A stretch of DNA of 64,000 nt from assembly GCA_029931535.1 (NCBI GenBank), contig JAQPZY010001675.1, positions 4,602,501 to 4,666,500 of the forward strand, in the 5' to 3' direction. The notes beneath the pieces are model-generated. The model saw only the letters and a program-made list of their open reading frames with translations, made no database searches and was not told the DNA's origin. This document shows, in pieces, positions 35,874 through 49,739 of this stretch. This DNA is from Margaritifera margaritifera. Taxonomy: Eukaryota; Mollusca; Bivalvia; Unionida; Margaritiferidae. Position 1 is the stretch's first letter; each line of letters opens with the position of its first letter. A program made the position numbers and the translations under genes.

Positions 35874-38050
35874 AATGAAACGGTGATAAACGACTTAGGC
35901 TCTTTATGAAAATAAATATGTTCTGCTCACAGTGAGATTGTCCTTTCTTGAATGCTGGCCTGTAATTATTCAACGTTATGATCATCAGGCGAAATATTAC
36001 CTTTCTATCATGGTGCTTTGATGATTTTAGGCAAAGCGTGTGTCTTAAAAAAAAATATTTATATGTGACTATGCTAGTATCAAAAAGAAGCCTAGTTCAG
36101 AAATAAGCTTGTGAGAAATTGGTGTAAGCAAGAAAAAGATAACACGATTTGATTGACGTTAAAAATGAAAAACCGCACCGACGTCGTAAAACGAACATTT
36201 ACTTAAGCCGAATTCCCATCGTATTTCTAACCAATTATCAGCGGGTTTTCGAGACACTTTAGGTAGTTAATGAATTATTTTTCCATCGCACTGTCGAAGA
36301 TGTAATGAGCTCTCACCATGTTGCATGACAACTATATGAACCATGTAATATATGTCGTCATTTTGACATGGGACCCTTGCTAAAGAGTAAAAGATCTCTT
36401 TGATTTTAGGCTTTCCCAAATTTAGGCAGTTTTTCATCAAATGACATACTCATTTCCAGTTGTCATTACTAGCGATCATTTTCCATGTATCAAGCGAACA
36501 GGCTGACTTTCTCACGATACGGTTCTTCGTTGCAAAATTTTACGATGGCAAATAAACATTTTTACAACTTCGCTTGAGAAGACACTCATACATTTTCTTA
36601 TGGATGCATTCTTCACCCTGAATGTTAATTTGTCTTGCTTCAGCTTGTTTAGTTGTTATCAAGGGAGACATTAAAAAAGTGCTATATATTCTTTTGTAGA
36701 TTGTCATGTAATAGATGCTCACATGATTTATTAATGAAAGACAAAACGTGCCAAGCGTACAAATCCACGTGCAAAACTACACTTTGAGTCTTTCACCGGG
36801 GATATCATTATTTAATCACTCCCAAAACGTAGTTTAAGATAAGAACAAAGAGAGAAAAGCTCTGATTTCAAACTTAAGGGGATTATCGAGTAGATGGTAG
36901 AAAATTGGTTTCATTTACTGGTATGTTAACACCCTGAATAGCTAGTTTATGGGACAAGATATTTGTGTTATCTATCTGTCCCGACTGACGCTTGACTATC
37001 TGGTACCGGATAACTTTCTTGGAGTTTATGAACGTCTTCTAATTGATTTTACTAATGAAAGATGTAAAACGACACCTTTGTCCTAATCTTTGGCTCCTTT
37101 CGCTTTCAAACTAGCTACTTTATTAAACGTTTCAGATTGCCGATTGGTCTGGAATTTTCAAATCTGTTGGGCCTTATGAAGTTCAAGTAGTGAAATAACC
37201 ACGTTTATTCTCATTCCCATTGCTTATACGTGTGTAACTTATATCTCACTCTCTATGATTTAGTCATAATTAGGGGAGGGTGAAAGCAGGAAAGTATCAT
37301 TGTTATGCCTCTTTAAATTGCACGTGTCCCTAAATCCTCCTGTCTTGTTTCCTTCAACAAATTACTGAAGCACATCATTAACCTTCATAAATACCGGTAA
37401 CAAAAGAATGTTTGCAAGAGAAATAAAATGTACACACGTACAGACAGAAAATGTTCGGATTTTCATATTGTTTGACACAGACAACGATATAATGCTTCTA
37501 ATCTGAAAGATGGGGAAAATACCATGTCCCCAGGCTGAATTCTATAAACATAACTTATTTTAATTTCGCTTGTAATTTATATGGAGTAAAACAAGAACTT
37601 TTATGTAACTCAGGCTAATTGTAAAATTATGTGACAGCTAACCATCCTCTCGAAGTGAATACTGGAATAAAGTAAAAATATGAATCTTGAACACTAAAAG
37701 ATTCAGTAATCGTCTGTCTGTCTGTCTGTTTTCTTGTCTGTACTTTCTTGTTTATTTACGTATGTCTGTATGCATAAATTAACGCATGCTTACATACGTG
37801 TATGTATGCAGTATTGCTATTCAAAAGTACGTATATACGTATGAAAATATGCATGCATTACGCTCTCCTTTGTCATTTAACAGGTAAGAATTTACATTGC
37901 CATTGCAAAAATATAAACATCATGTACTTGAGCCAATGATTTAAAATTGAACAACTTATTCTTGATATGAAAACTTTTTCTGTTTTTGGCGTTGAATGGA
38001 TGAAAAGTATTGTTTAATCCAGGTAACCAACATTAAGCACGTAAAGCGTT
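35874..38050. other. no recognised feature
   Basis: Mixed AT-rich DNA. Short GTCT/CTGT repeats at 37,712-37,735 and a TACGTATG-rich patch at 37,755-37,850 are the only low-complexity features. Confidence 0.5.
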
Positions 38051-38236
38051 CATTTGATACCTATTATGACTCATTTGATACCTATTATGACTCATTTGAT
38101 ACATATTATGACTCATTTGATACATATTATGACTCATTTGATACCTATTATGACTCATTTGATACCTATTGTGACTCATTTGATACCTATTATGACTCAT
38201 TTGATACCTATTATGACTCATTTGATACCTATTATG
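38051..38236. repeat. 21-bp minisatellite, about nine copies
   Basis: The unit is CATTTGATACCTATTATGACT with few changes (CCTATT or CATATT). As 21 is a multiple of three, frames stay open on both strands (FDTYYDS on plus, MSHNRYQ on minus). No gene is inferred. Confidence 0.95.
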
Positions 38237-38914
38237 AACTTCTTTTTACCACCGTTTAAGATCCACTCGATATAAAGTGAATCCATTGCTAGCTCGAATC
38301 TGCGGGAATGCTATTTGCTTTGAGGTTTTTATTAATAAAGAACATAACCGGGAAAATACTTCATATGTACCTTACCAAAAAGAGAAAGTAAAAATATCTC
38401 ATAGTCAATATCATAAAATACTTTTCTGACAGCAAGTAGGGTCGTCTTTTAATTGCTTTAGACGAAAGCACGAATGTCCCTGATTGGACTATAGATAGTA
38501 TGGTCTAATAACAACCACATGATAGAAGTAATTAGAACTCTACGAGGTGAAGGATAATTTAACACCAGCATGTAGATACAGGTCTAATGATATATACTTT
38601 TACCTATTTCTTTTTAAGATATTTGCAAAATGTATAATTTTTGTAATAAACCATAATACTTTGAATATGCTTCTCGTCATAAATATGACATAAAGGGAGC
38701 ACACCCCATAGGCTATATTAAGTAATCTGTCTTACGTGTAGACGCTCTATATATCTATTTAAATTTGGACAATAATCCTGACGAACGGAAAACGATTATC
38801 AGAAAACTTACTGGAAGTAGACTACAACGTTAATTAAAAATTGTGGAAATTTTGAAATTAATCTTTAATTAACTTCAGATAACGAATTTTACGTCGCTAA
38901 CTACGAAAAGTCAG
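38237..38914. other. no recognised feature
   Basis: AT-rich sequence between a minisatellite and a LINE relic; nothing identifiable. Confidence 0.45.
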
Positions 38915-40600
38915 CTGTTTTGAAATAGTGGGGATTACCTCATGTGCACGTCAGGAAATAATTGATGTTAAATTCCACCTAGATTTTAAGAAAGCTGCTG
39001 GACCAGACCATATTTCCAATAAAATCTTATACGTATCGCTCATGAGGTTTCAGTGTCGTTGCGTATGTTACCTGAATACGCCCTACGATCAGGAATATTC
39101 CGACTCCGTTACAAATTGTACCTGTCATCCCTATTTTCAAAAATGGTGACAAATCGGACCTGTCTAAATATAGATCTGCATTTCAATTAGGTGTGCTAAG
39201 AAAGAGTTTCGAAAGATTTAATTTGAAGTATGTTTTAAACTTTTTCATCAAACAAATTTATTATTACTGTTTTCATCCCTGGACATTCCACTGTACATCA
39301 GGGAATCGAAATTTATCATAAAATATCTAAAGTTCATGAAGATATGGAAATGGTGTGTATAGTTTTTCTTAAATAATATTTCGAAAGCATTCGATAGAGT
39401 TTAATGTAAAGGACTACTAAATAAACCTTCACTACTAGATAAACCTTCAATGCTAGATAAACCTTCACTACTAGATAAACCTTCACTACTAGATAAACTT
39501 TCACTGCTAGATAAACCTTCACTACTAGATAAACCTTCACTGCTAGATAAACCTTCACTACTAGATAAACTTTCACTATCACTACTAGATAAACCTTCAC
39601 TACTAGATAAACCTTCTATGGTATTAAAATGTAATTTATTCAGATGGTTCACTTAGTATCTGAATCACGTGCTTGTGTTAAAATGTAATTACAGAAACAA
39701 AGTATATTACTACTGGTGTTCCACAGGGATCATATATGTTGGGGACATTTACTTTTGGTCTATAAGTTTGGCATATCTGTTAACTTTGCTAGTCAAGCAA
39801 GGTCATTTGATGATGACTAATTTCTTAGCTACAGGTGTAACTCGTCAGCTACACATTTGGTCATCGGAATGGTTGGTTGATTTTCATAATTATCTTGCTG
39901 ATGAATGAGCTAAAAATTGTTGTGGTCAAAATCAGTTTGGTGTAACTCTTGGATCTAACTGGAGCTGGACTGAATACATAAATAACCTTTATCAAAAACA
40001 CATAAAAAATATTAGCCATGCATCGCAAATTGACATATATCTGTCAATATCAACTATAAACAAAAAATACTTGATCTTCATTCGACCAGCAAATGAGTAT
40101 ACATGAGAGGCTAGCGACTATTTATTGGAACATAATTCTGTTAGGTTAGAAAAAATTCAGCTTGAAACAGCCAAAATTGTAATTGGATTGGCTATTTTTG
40201 CTGATTATAAATTAAAACACCTTTTACTCTGAAGCAAGATGGTAAGCTTTTGATTTCAAAAATAATTTCAAAAAACTGTTACAGCTTTTAAAAATAGTAA
40301 ACACTATGGCCCCTACATGCTTACATTAAATGATTCCATCTTTGGTTGTAAACGTACCTGATTATTCTCTAAGAAATAGTAACTTAATACCGCGTAGGCT
40401 TGAGCTCCCTCATCTTTCTATTCTATAAAAATTAGATGCTGGAACTCCCTTTTATCTGAAAGCCGCAAGTCCCCATTTTCGGCTGTATTTAAAAAGTCGA
40501 CAAGATGCGACCCAATACTTTAGCAAAGTTGATAGAAACCCCAATTTCATTCTAACCAAGCTTATGTACAATTGCAGTAGTCTGAAGGACTATCTATTCC
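38915..40600 (+). mobile_element. decayed LINE reverse-transcriptase region, plus strand
   Basis: Plus-strand motifs in order are QEIIDVKFHLDFKKAAGPDH with ISNKIL (38,950-39,030; the usual entry to the RT domain), ISKAFDRV (39,375-39,400), a minisatellite (39,414-39,615), RWFT then YLNHR (39,640-39,675), LHIWSSEWLVDFHN (39,850-39,895), SIRLEKIQ-like LEKIQLETAKIVIGLAIFAD (about 40,140-40,205), then a C-terminal tail with CWNSLLSE and STRCDPIL (40,435-40,520). This order is that of CR1/L2/Jockey-type non-LTR elements. Stops and frame changes are frequent and I could not find an intact catalytic FADD or YADD box. The 3' side merges into a 40-bp minisatellite. Confidence 0.75.
39414..39615 (+). 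repeat. 18-bp minisatellite expanded inside the LINE RT
   Basis: The unit ACTAGATAAACCTTCACT is repeated about 11 times. It begins in the LINE reading frame just after ISKAFDRV and KGLLNKPS, and repeats the codons for LLDKPS. Some copies read TTTCACT, and one has an extra 6 bases (CACTAT). Confidence 0.93.
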
Positions 40601-40694
40601 GAGTTAGCCTAGCAAACGGCCTTCCTTTTCTTGTGACCTCGAGTATGAAAACTCAGCTCATTTTTCTCGTAATGTTCCAATTGCCAGCAACAAG

Positions 40695-41268
40695 AGTAAA
40701 ACTTATTTATCAGCAATTCTTTTCCTGGCACTGTTTCAAAACTTGTTTACAAGCCATTCTTTTTCTGTCACTGTTTCTCAACATATCTATCAGCCATTCT
40801 TTTCCAGTCACTGTTTCAGAACTTATTTATAAGCCATTATTTTCCAGTCACAGTTTCTAAATTTATTTATTAGCCATTCTTTTCATGTCACTGTTTCTAC
40901 AATTATTTATAAACCATTCTTTTCCTGTCACTGTTTCTAAACTTATTTATAAGCCATTATTTTCCTCTCACTGTTTCTAAACTTATTTATAAGCCATTAT
41001 TTTCCTATCACTATTTCAAAACTTATTTATAAGCCATTATTTGCCTATCACTGTTTCTGAACTTATTTATAAGCCATTCTTTTCCTGTCACTGTTTGTAA
41101 ACTTTTTTTATAAGCCATTCTTTTCCCGTCACTGTTTGTAAACTTTTTTATAAGCCATTCTTTTCCTGTCACTGTTACTAAACTTTTTTATTAGCCATTC
41201 TTTTTCTGTCACTGTTACTAAACTTATTTATAAGCCATTATTTTCCTGTCACTGTGTCTAAATATTTA
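40695..41268. repeat. 40-bp minisatellite, about 14 copies
   Basis: Units contain ATAAGCCATTCTTTTCCTGT and CACTGTTTCTAAACTTATTT. It follows the LINE relic directly, so it may have grown from the LINE's 3' sequence. Confidence 0.92.
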
Positions 41269-41655
41269 AACGGATGCATGAAATATTGTTAATTAGATAA
41301 CATATTTATTCTAGAAAAGATCAGTTTTATATTAGGAAAAGCAATATAATTTGATTATCATATCCGCACTTTTGAGGATATATTGTGATAGGTCATATCC
41401 GTCCGTCTGTCCGTCAGTACGTCAGTGCATCCGTCCTTGTCGTCCTTGTAATCTGAATTCCATCTACATCTATTGAAAGAGTGTGGTCATATTTGGATTA
41501 ATGCTTTGGAACGATAACGATGAGTAGATGACAACGAAAGTATCGCATCTTGGATGTAGCCCCTAGAGGAGGAGGTGGGATCAAAGGTCACATTTTAATA
41601 AATAATGAGGAGGCCGCCTTTTAACCTGAACTGCATGAAATATTGTTAATCAGAT

Positions 41656-41725
<70 letters not shown>

Positions 41726-44700
41726 AATGAGGAAGCGTGATCTTTTTTGGGTATGATGTTTTAGGAGGATCCTGGATACATTGGTATATCTCGATTTTAA
41801 TCAGACTGATGGCGGTAAGGACGACATAAAATCTTGCAATATGGACTCTATCTCATAACCTGAATACAATCTGCACAATTTGAGGGAGGGTGATCAAATC
41901 TTGGTATCTTGGTTTCCGATGCAGTCTCACGTCATCCCCCCCCCCCCCCCACACACACACACACAGAGGAAAGAACGGGTGGGGGAGCCAGAGGTGAAAT
42001 ATTTTTTTATATAATGTTCCAGGAGGTTGAGTTATTGAGAACAAAAGTTTTGAATCCAGCATTCACTCCACCCCATCTCCATCCCGGGGTCTTGTATTCC
42101 TTTTGCTCTTTTCTGATTTATTATTTTCTCTCTGTCTTATCGTTTTCTCTTTGTCTTATCAGTTTCTCTCTTAATTCATCTTATTCTTTTCTCTTTATCT
42201 TAACTTTTGTCAGGTTAGCTGAAAATATTTTGTTATTATGCTATCTGATGATATATTTTCCATCAGCAGTTCGATTGCCTTGTGCCACCTGGTGTATTTC
42301 TCATATATTCCTATTGTAAGGTTGATAACTTTCGATTGGTCGTTACAATTTGTAGCTTGTACAGTTGCTATATCCGTATTTTTGGGAATACAATTTTGAA
42401 ATGAAGCGAAAGCAGTATTCTTTCTTCAAACAAATGAATAGTATATATACTTGAAGCAAGATTTAAAATAGTATAGGTGTTTGCCTTCCCTCTCGTTTGG
42501 GTTTGATCGGTTGTTGATTGCTTAGCTTTTTTTACAAGAAAATTTACATAACTATTTGCAGCGTTTCATTAATTCAACATACAGTTGGAAATGTTTATTA
42601 CAGTTATCTTTCATGTATGGCAAGTTGGATCGATTATGAGTGATTGAAAACAAGAATTTCACGACAAAGCCATGTTTGTACGTCCTAGGGAATAAATCAA
42701 TTTTACGACAGAATCAAAAGTACAGAATAACTTTGGTCCGGAAGTAGTTTTCCTTTCTCTTGCTGAGATAAACAAGATTTTCAAATCCATTACTGCGCAT
42801 TCTAAGACATGACGCGATCTCATAAATTGTGTAGTTAAGTTTGATTCTCTTAGTGTCAAGTCAATTTTCATTATACCTGGCAGATGTTGAAGAATAGAGT
42901 AATTCAGGGCACTTACAGTGTCTAGCTGTTATGCTTTTCATTTACAAAACTTTATATGTCCAACACAAGCATTTTGACCGGCAGCACATGAGGAAAAGGA
43001 AGCGAAACACTCGAATTTGTAAATTGGTGTGTGATTTATGGCATTCAAACACGATTTTAAATAGTAGTTGGAGAGTGTCTTACATTTTCCTTTGCACATA
43101 ATATTCACAACAAAAGACATCGGTTATAGTTTGAAGTGTACATTGTTTTTTGTCTTTTGTCCACACTCTTTGTCTAATTATGTTTTTGTCCAACATTAAT
43201 TCCTCCAACAGTTGTAACTGTTTATTCTTGTGTTACAAAAAAAAAATTCTGAAGAAAAGTTATATTTTCCGAAACAAAAATAGTAATTATAAAACATTTT
43301 GAATGTCATTACGTTCGCTTGAATGTCTCTTTCTCATTAGAAATAATAAGAAGAAAAAAATTGTATTGTTCAGATAGCATTAAAACACGTGAGTATGTTT
43401 ATACATACAAAATAGTTCCATTTTCATCCAATGGAAGTAGGAGTTCTTAATTTCTATCAAACGTTTTCTTAAAACCCAAGACCTGTATGTGTCAGATTCT
43501 TCCAAGGCCCGAAGACCTGTATGTGTCAGAGTCTTACAAGGCCCGAACACGAAACGTCTGTCTTAAGTTATGTTTACAATGGATGATATCTACTGATCTC
43601 AAGATCACGACGATAGTACACATTCTTTGCAACAAAATAGAGCATGGAAATTATTTATGTTTATCATGCTCTTTTTCAACCCAGGCAATATTATTTTCCA
43701 TAGATTTCGTAGTAGGTATTATTAATTCATTCATAAGCCATCATATTTGAAACTGTATACATGACCTCTTGCTCTCATTCGAAGTTTTATTTTTTATCCA
43801 GATAACCATATAACGGCGATGTCAATGATTCCGAATAGCCTACACATACAGTGAACTTTCGGATATTTTTGGCTTCAAGAGTTAAAATACCTGTATCTAT
43901 AATATAGGCGAGGAATAACCATTTAATTGCAAAACAGTAATTAAATAGGCAAATAATATCGATTCGGATAGACCGTAGCGTTTGCTTCTGCCAATACAAC
44001 GTCAAATATTAACTTCATATAGCGGCGACTTTGAGCTCATCTGCTTCCAAAGCTTGTTAAAATAAATAAACTGCACTGAGAATCGCCTCCTAATGCGGGA
44101 ATGTTCTTACTTATTTCAGTCAAAGAGCTCTGTGAAGCAGACACCATCAATGTGTTCTAATGTAGTGACTCTTTAGCAGCAATGATAAATATACGTGCAG
44201 AATTTTCACTTTTTTTTCTATCTAAATAGGGGTGTATAAGTTCTTGTGATCAGTCGTAACCTGTGAGAATCCTGCTCTATTTTCTAAATGCGCTTTACTT
44301 CACTGGTGCGCTGTGAGGTTAACCTTGCGATGTAAATTTCTACGCTCAGTCTGAATTGTTAGTAACAACTTAACATATATCAGCGACTTTCAAATGATTT
44401 TTCTCCTGTAACAAAACATGTTTTTTTATTTATAATCTTTAGTGTGATATAATGCAAGGTTTGTTAGAAAAACATCACAGAAAACTAATCACATAGCTTC
44501 TTCAAATAAGCAGATGCCGGCCTCCCTGTAATGCTTTATTTTAGGAAAGCACGCCAATAGCTGTATCATGCTTACACACTGGAGTGCATTCTTCATGCTC
44601 TGTCAACTTACTAAACAAATTCAGGCCACAACTTAGATCACGCAATGTCCGCTAACTGTTTAATATATTAAATTTGTTGATACATTTGCATGATATTATA

Positions 44701-46053
44701 TCTTTTTCTGACTATCATTGATAGACATGATATTCGTTGCTGTTAATCAAGGCGAGCATATATATCGCTTTGTAACTCCATGAATTTTCACCATTTAGTA
44801 AAGATAGCAACATTTATCAGTAACATATTGTTACATAGTACATTCCTTCGAGTTGAATTATCAAGAGTTTATGAAACCTGTAGGCAGTAATTTAAGTTCT
44901 CCTTATTCTATTGCTCTGACTTGCATGAAAACAGGCTCGACAGAGAATGAATACTAATGTTTATGCGAACACAGTTTGCGTAGTCTACAGAGTTCCTCTT
45001 CCCTTCATATCTTGAACATAATTGAAGGAAAATAATATTGAGCCAGAGAATAAATCATATAAGAAAGACGTCTTTATTTCTTAATTAAACCTCAAATTTA
45101 TTGTTCCCGTAGGTTACGTTTTAATTTATCCGATTGCATCTTCAATTTGGCGGTGGTTGAAAAAAAGTGCCTTGAAAATTTAAGAACACGTAACAGTTTA
45201 AGTTAACAAATAACAATGCACTTCAACTTTTATAAACACATATGCAAAATATGCACACACAAATAGATAAAGGTAAACCCTTTGTTGGTAAACAATATCA
45301 TTAACATTGTTTCAGTGCTTTAAATTATAACTCCATTTCCAAAAACGTAAAATTACAATTTTGGCAGAATATGGACACGCTTTCATAAATGAATTCATAT
45401 CTTGTCTCTGCATCTCATCTTGCATGAAAATCCGAGTCAGTCGTGGATACTAAAACAAGGCGATCCCAAGAATTCTGTGTCAATGTAATATTAGTTGTTA
45501 TACAAATTCTCCTCGAATCCATCAGCTGACATTGAAAGATCTTATTCCAATATTGGCTGTTTTAATGATCGTTATCCATATTGAATGGAAAGATCCATTT
45601 AAATAATGGGTCATCTGGACAGCTCCACCTTTTCTCCCTTGATTTTAATAATATATAGTTGCTTATATTGTATCTTACATTATCCTGTTCATAAATTTCC
45701 TTCTTTGACACGTGAATGCTAGACTGTATGTATTTTCACACTGGATCACAAATCATTTACAGTTGTTTAGTCGCAACCGTTATTTGTATATTTTCAATCT
45801 CCTCCTCTGCATTGCAAATATCTCGTAATTATTATGAACAATTGTAATACCGTTATTATTCTGTCTTTTGTTGTCCTGTTTCAGAATCAAAGACGGGGTA
45901 GGTTTAAAACGTTTTCAGTTTAATTAAATATTTGTGGTGGAGGTAACTGAGGCTGTTCTAATATACACTCCCTCTATTCGTGTACCGACCACTCAGATTA
46001 CGACTTAATGGACGTTGGGCCTTGGAGGTAATCAGATAAGGTACGTTTGTAAT
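41269..46053. other. AT-rich DNA with small repeats, no gene recognised
   Basis: A 30-bp direct repeat beginning GCATGAAATATTGTTAAT occurs at about 41,276 and 41,632; the second copy leads into a (TA)n array at 41,660-41,723. A C-run plus (AC)n lies at 41,936-41,965. A 36-bp tandem duplication lies at about 43,478-43,549 (AGACCTGTATGTGTCAGA in both copies). A GTCCGTC-type run is at 41,399-41,440. Open frames in this interval (for example 41,909-42,319 plus, 42,659-42,871 minus) show no recognisable domain. Confidence 0.5.
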
Positions 46054-47462
46054 GTCTCACTGGATAGTTTCGTACTTTGACCCCCCCCCCCCCCAATTTT
46101 TAAGATAGAATGTGAGTCTGGGTATAGAATTTCATTGTTTAAGTTTCCCAAATGATGTGGTTCAGTTTACAAACATTGGTCCATATATTTTGGGTTACCT
46201 GAGGAATTACCTCCCTTATACTCTAACTCAGATTTCTCTGTTGTAGCATAGATTTGACCTTCTTCGTGAAATCAGTGAAAGAGTGCTGGTCAGTTTATAT
46301 ATGCCGTGCATTGTTCATACTTTGTAAGCACTTAGCATGCACATTTTGCAATTAATTTACAAGAGAATCAGCTTCACTTCTTTTACATCTTTTATTCACT
46401 ACATTTTGAGATTTCATGAAGAGTTGTACGACTTGTGCTGTGACATATCACTGATATTACCAGGCACTAACACTACAGGGTATATGAACAATGCAAAATG
46501 ATGAAACTGATATGTTATAAGCAAATTTTATGTTTAAGTGGGGAAAGTAAAAGATGAAGTATGAAGGTGTCTCGTAGCACTTGCTCGATATGATGGCTTC
46601 TCTGTCATTGACACATGCAATAAATCATAGGAAACAAACCATTTTGAATTTTTCTCATGTTAATGTTGCGTTTGATTCAGAATTTCCCACAGTTTTGAAA
46701 CTGAGAAAATTTTCCCCTAATCAGACTGGTATGTGAATTCAAAAGGTCTCACTGGATAGTTTCGTATTTTGACCCCCCCCCCCCTAATTTTTAAGATAGA
46801 AGGCATGAGCCTAATTAGCATAAGCCTAGTGTTTATAAATTTACATAGAAGCTAAATCTGTAATTTGATATACATTTACTTTGAGTTAGGCTTGAAAATA
46901 GGTTGGCTGGTTTGGTGACTGTCTGTCACAGTTAGACTAGCATTGGAGATCAAATGCGTAACTTGGGCTGCAAATGAACAGCCGACTTGGCTTATGTATT
47001 TACGTGTGTCTGCTACAGGAGTAAATATCTAAAAATGGAGATGGTTGAGGGGTGATGAGAAGTATGCTAGTTTGTTGTAATATCAGTAAACTTTAATAAT
47101 GCATAAGGCCCATATTGATTCTTTTAGCCGCCTTGTCAAGGGAAAATATTCCAAATAGCACTTTGCTGTCAAAAATAAAGGCAAAAAAGAGGGATTGGGG
47201 GTAGTGTTGGTTCAGTATAAAAGCCACCAATTGTATCAGGAAATAACCTGAATACCTCAGTCAAAATCTTACAAGCATGCTTTCTAAAAAGCATTGGTTA
47301 TTCATTTGTTTTGTTGTTTGTTTTTTGTTGTTTTTTTTTTGTTTTTTTTTTTTGGGGGGGGGGGGGGGGGTTGTATTTTTAATGTAAACTTATTCTCATT
47401 TTTCTGCAATATGTCATTCTCAGATGAAAATTCACAAAAGAAAACAACTGTCCAGTGAGATC
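46054..47462. repeat. direct repeats with an inverted partner, possible transposon ends
   Basis: GTCTCACTGGATAGTTTCGT followed by a TTTTGA or CTTTGA step, a C-run and AATTTTTAAGATAGAA occurs at 46,054-46,111 and 46,746-46,803. The reverse complement of the first part, AACTGTCCAGTGAGA, lies at 47,446-47,460. Between the second copy and the inverted copy sits a T-rich tract ending in an 18-base G-run (47,354-47,371). This could be one DNA transposon of about 0.7 or 1.4 kb or two nested insertions. No transposase frame is visible. Confidence 0.5.
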
Positions 47463-49343
47463 TAAGGTAAAATATAATACCATGTGCACAAAGGTATAGT
47501 ACCAGGTCGAGAGCAACTTCTTAAACCTTCCTTCCTTTCTTACTCTCTCCCTTTCTCACTTACATGCTTTGCTTACTTTTATCTTGCTCACTGACTGACT
47601 AACTTATGTACTTACTGCTATCATACTTTCATACTTACTCGTCTCCTTTACACTGTATTATTTGATATATGATTCTTATGTCAGGCTCGTGACACTCACA
47701 ACAAAATAACTACTGTTGATGAAGGTTTATCTCGCATATAACTCATAGCGTTAAATTGCATTAATACGATGTGGGAGTGTTTTCAACACGTGGTTAGTAT
47801 AACATGTGGATTCAATTTTTGGAAATTTGTTGTCTGCTGTCCATCGACTGGCATTGAAAATGTTATCCTCCCCTCGCCACACACAGGCACACCGAGAGAA
47901 AAGCAACTAATATGCTTGAACATGTGAAAATCAGTCTGATTGTTTCCAGTTGCTGTATTTTTAATAGTGGGAAAATAGTTCTTCGAATCGTAAATATACA
48001 ATGTAGAAACTGATGATACAATCCTTTTTGACGTGCAAGACATCACGGTTTGATCATCCTCAAAATATCGATTGATCTTGTGGAACAAAGGACCCTGGTG
48101 TTATAATTATTTTTCAAGTCGACTATTGCCATTAAATCAACAAACCTCACCGGTGATATCGTTTTCATGTTTTTTAACATTCTTAGTGATTTATTTCGAA
48201 TCTGTGTAAATAAAGAAGTGCGAACTAGTTCGTACCTCATCTGCGCCATGTATACTTTATCTCACCGAGAAAAAACAAAAACGTCTGATTCTCATTTTCC
48301 AGCTAAAAATAACAAAAGTTGTCTCATCCAAGAGTAACCAGGTTTTAAGGCCCGGATATGAAAGTGCAACAAAAATGAGGTGTGAGACGAACCTAGTTGC
48401 GCCATTTAAGAGTGACTCAGCCATTGTTGTTGGAGGCATAATTAATACTTGATCTAAATTCTTTTATTAATGACACTGTGCATAATTGTATAAATATAGA
48501 GGGTACATGTGTTTGCTACAACCCTGAAACGACAGCAAGCCGGCAAATGTTACCATGGTGATTAAGATCTGTATATTTTAAGAAGACTTGCCTCGTCAAA
48601 TAATTTCGGAGTTAGCCTACCGATACTTCAGCAAAATTAGTTTCCTTCGTTTCAATATTGGCATACTAATAACTAGAATAATTCTAGATAGAGCTTTCGA
48701 GTACTATGTAATTGCTTTCAATATGATAACGAGAGGTTTGTTAATATTATCTTATTTGCTGATACTTCGTTGATACATTAGTGCGACTGTTTAGATTCGG
48801 TGAGTAGTCAATAAAAATTGCCGATTGCAGACAGAAACTCTATGTGGATATTGTAGAATCATCGTGCTGCATTATTTCAAAACAAAACACTCCACAGGCA
48901 GACAGACAGACAGACAGAAACAGAGACATAGACGAGAGAATATCTTACGTAAAACGTCCAAAACATCATTACGCTAGCACATACAAAAAAATGCATGTAC
49001 TATTCTAATCAATTTATTTTTGTACGAAACTCTAGTTTGACTCGATTTAAAAAATAAAAAAAGGTTTTAGAGAAAAATAAATTAATACTTTTCATATTAT
49101 CCTCTCAGTCTTTCCTATTTTATATTGTCCTGTTTTCGATGAAATTATTTTGAGATGGACATATTGGTGATGATTGCTATCTTAGTCTCATAGATCCTTC
49201 CTTTCTATGTATGCATTTTTCTTTTACCAAGCAGAATAGGAAGATCTGCATCCCTTGTGAAAGTGACACATGCACTGTTAAGTGTACTACTAGTTGAAAA
49301 TCAGTATATTGCATTATATTTAATGCCTTATGTTCATTGACCT
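47463..49343. other. no gene recognised
   Basis: Two minus frames, 47,783-48,088 (101 codons) and 48,257-48,439, have mixed amino-acid composition but no motif I know. A GACA run at 48,898-48,918 is the only simple repeat. Confidence 0.45.
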
Positions 49344-49345
49344 CG

Positions 49346-49376
<31 letters not shown>

Positions 49377-49432
49377 GATAGATAGATAGCTATATAGATA
49401 GATAGATAGATAGATAGATAGACAGACAGACA
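49344..49432. repeat. (GATA)n microsatellite
   Basis: About 20 GATA units, two interrupted (AAATA, GCTATA), ending in GACAGACAGACA. Confidence 0.95.
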
Positions 49433-49514
49433 TAATGACTTTGAACATGCTTCTGTATACTCTCAAACGTTACTAAGTATCTTCATTGAGATACCCAAGT
49501 TAATCACATTTGTC

Positions 49515-49738
49515 TTTTACTGAGTAAACGGACTGCACTTAGAAAAATTCTTTCAAATTATGTTTCTGAAAATATTCCTAAACTATATTACAATAGCTAT
49601 ATTTTGCAAATCTTAGATTATGGGTGTACCATTTGGGGAAACTGTAGTACATCTAAAACTGATAAGATTACTAAATTGCAAAAAACGAGCTGTTTTTGTT
49701 TTTGATGTCTAAACCCTGCCTGACGACCTCCCATGAAC
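49515..49738 (+). mobile_element. LINE RT fragment, plus strand
   Basis: The frame reads SKRTALRKILSNYVSENIPK, then LYYNSYILQILDYGCTIWGN and SKTDKITKLQK before stops. The YGCTIWGN and KLQK blocks resemble the start of the 24.7-25.5-kb LINE, so the two probably belong to one family or close relatives. It ends abruptly at 49,738, where a LINE of opposite orientation begins. Confidence 0.7.
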
Positions 49739-49739
49739 T

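Noticed and set aside
47783..48439. Two minus-strand frames with gene-like mixed composition
   Set aside because: No recognisable domain, start context or splice signals. I could not separate them from chance frames.
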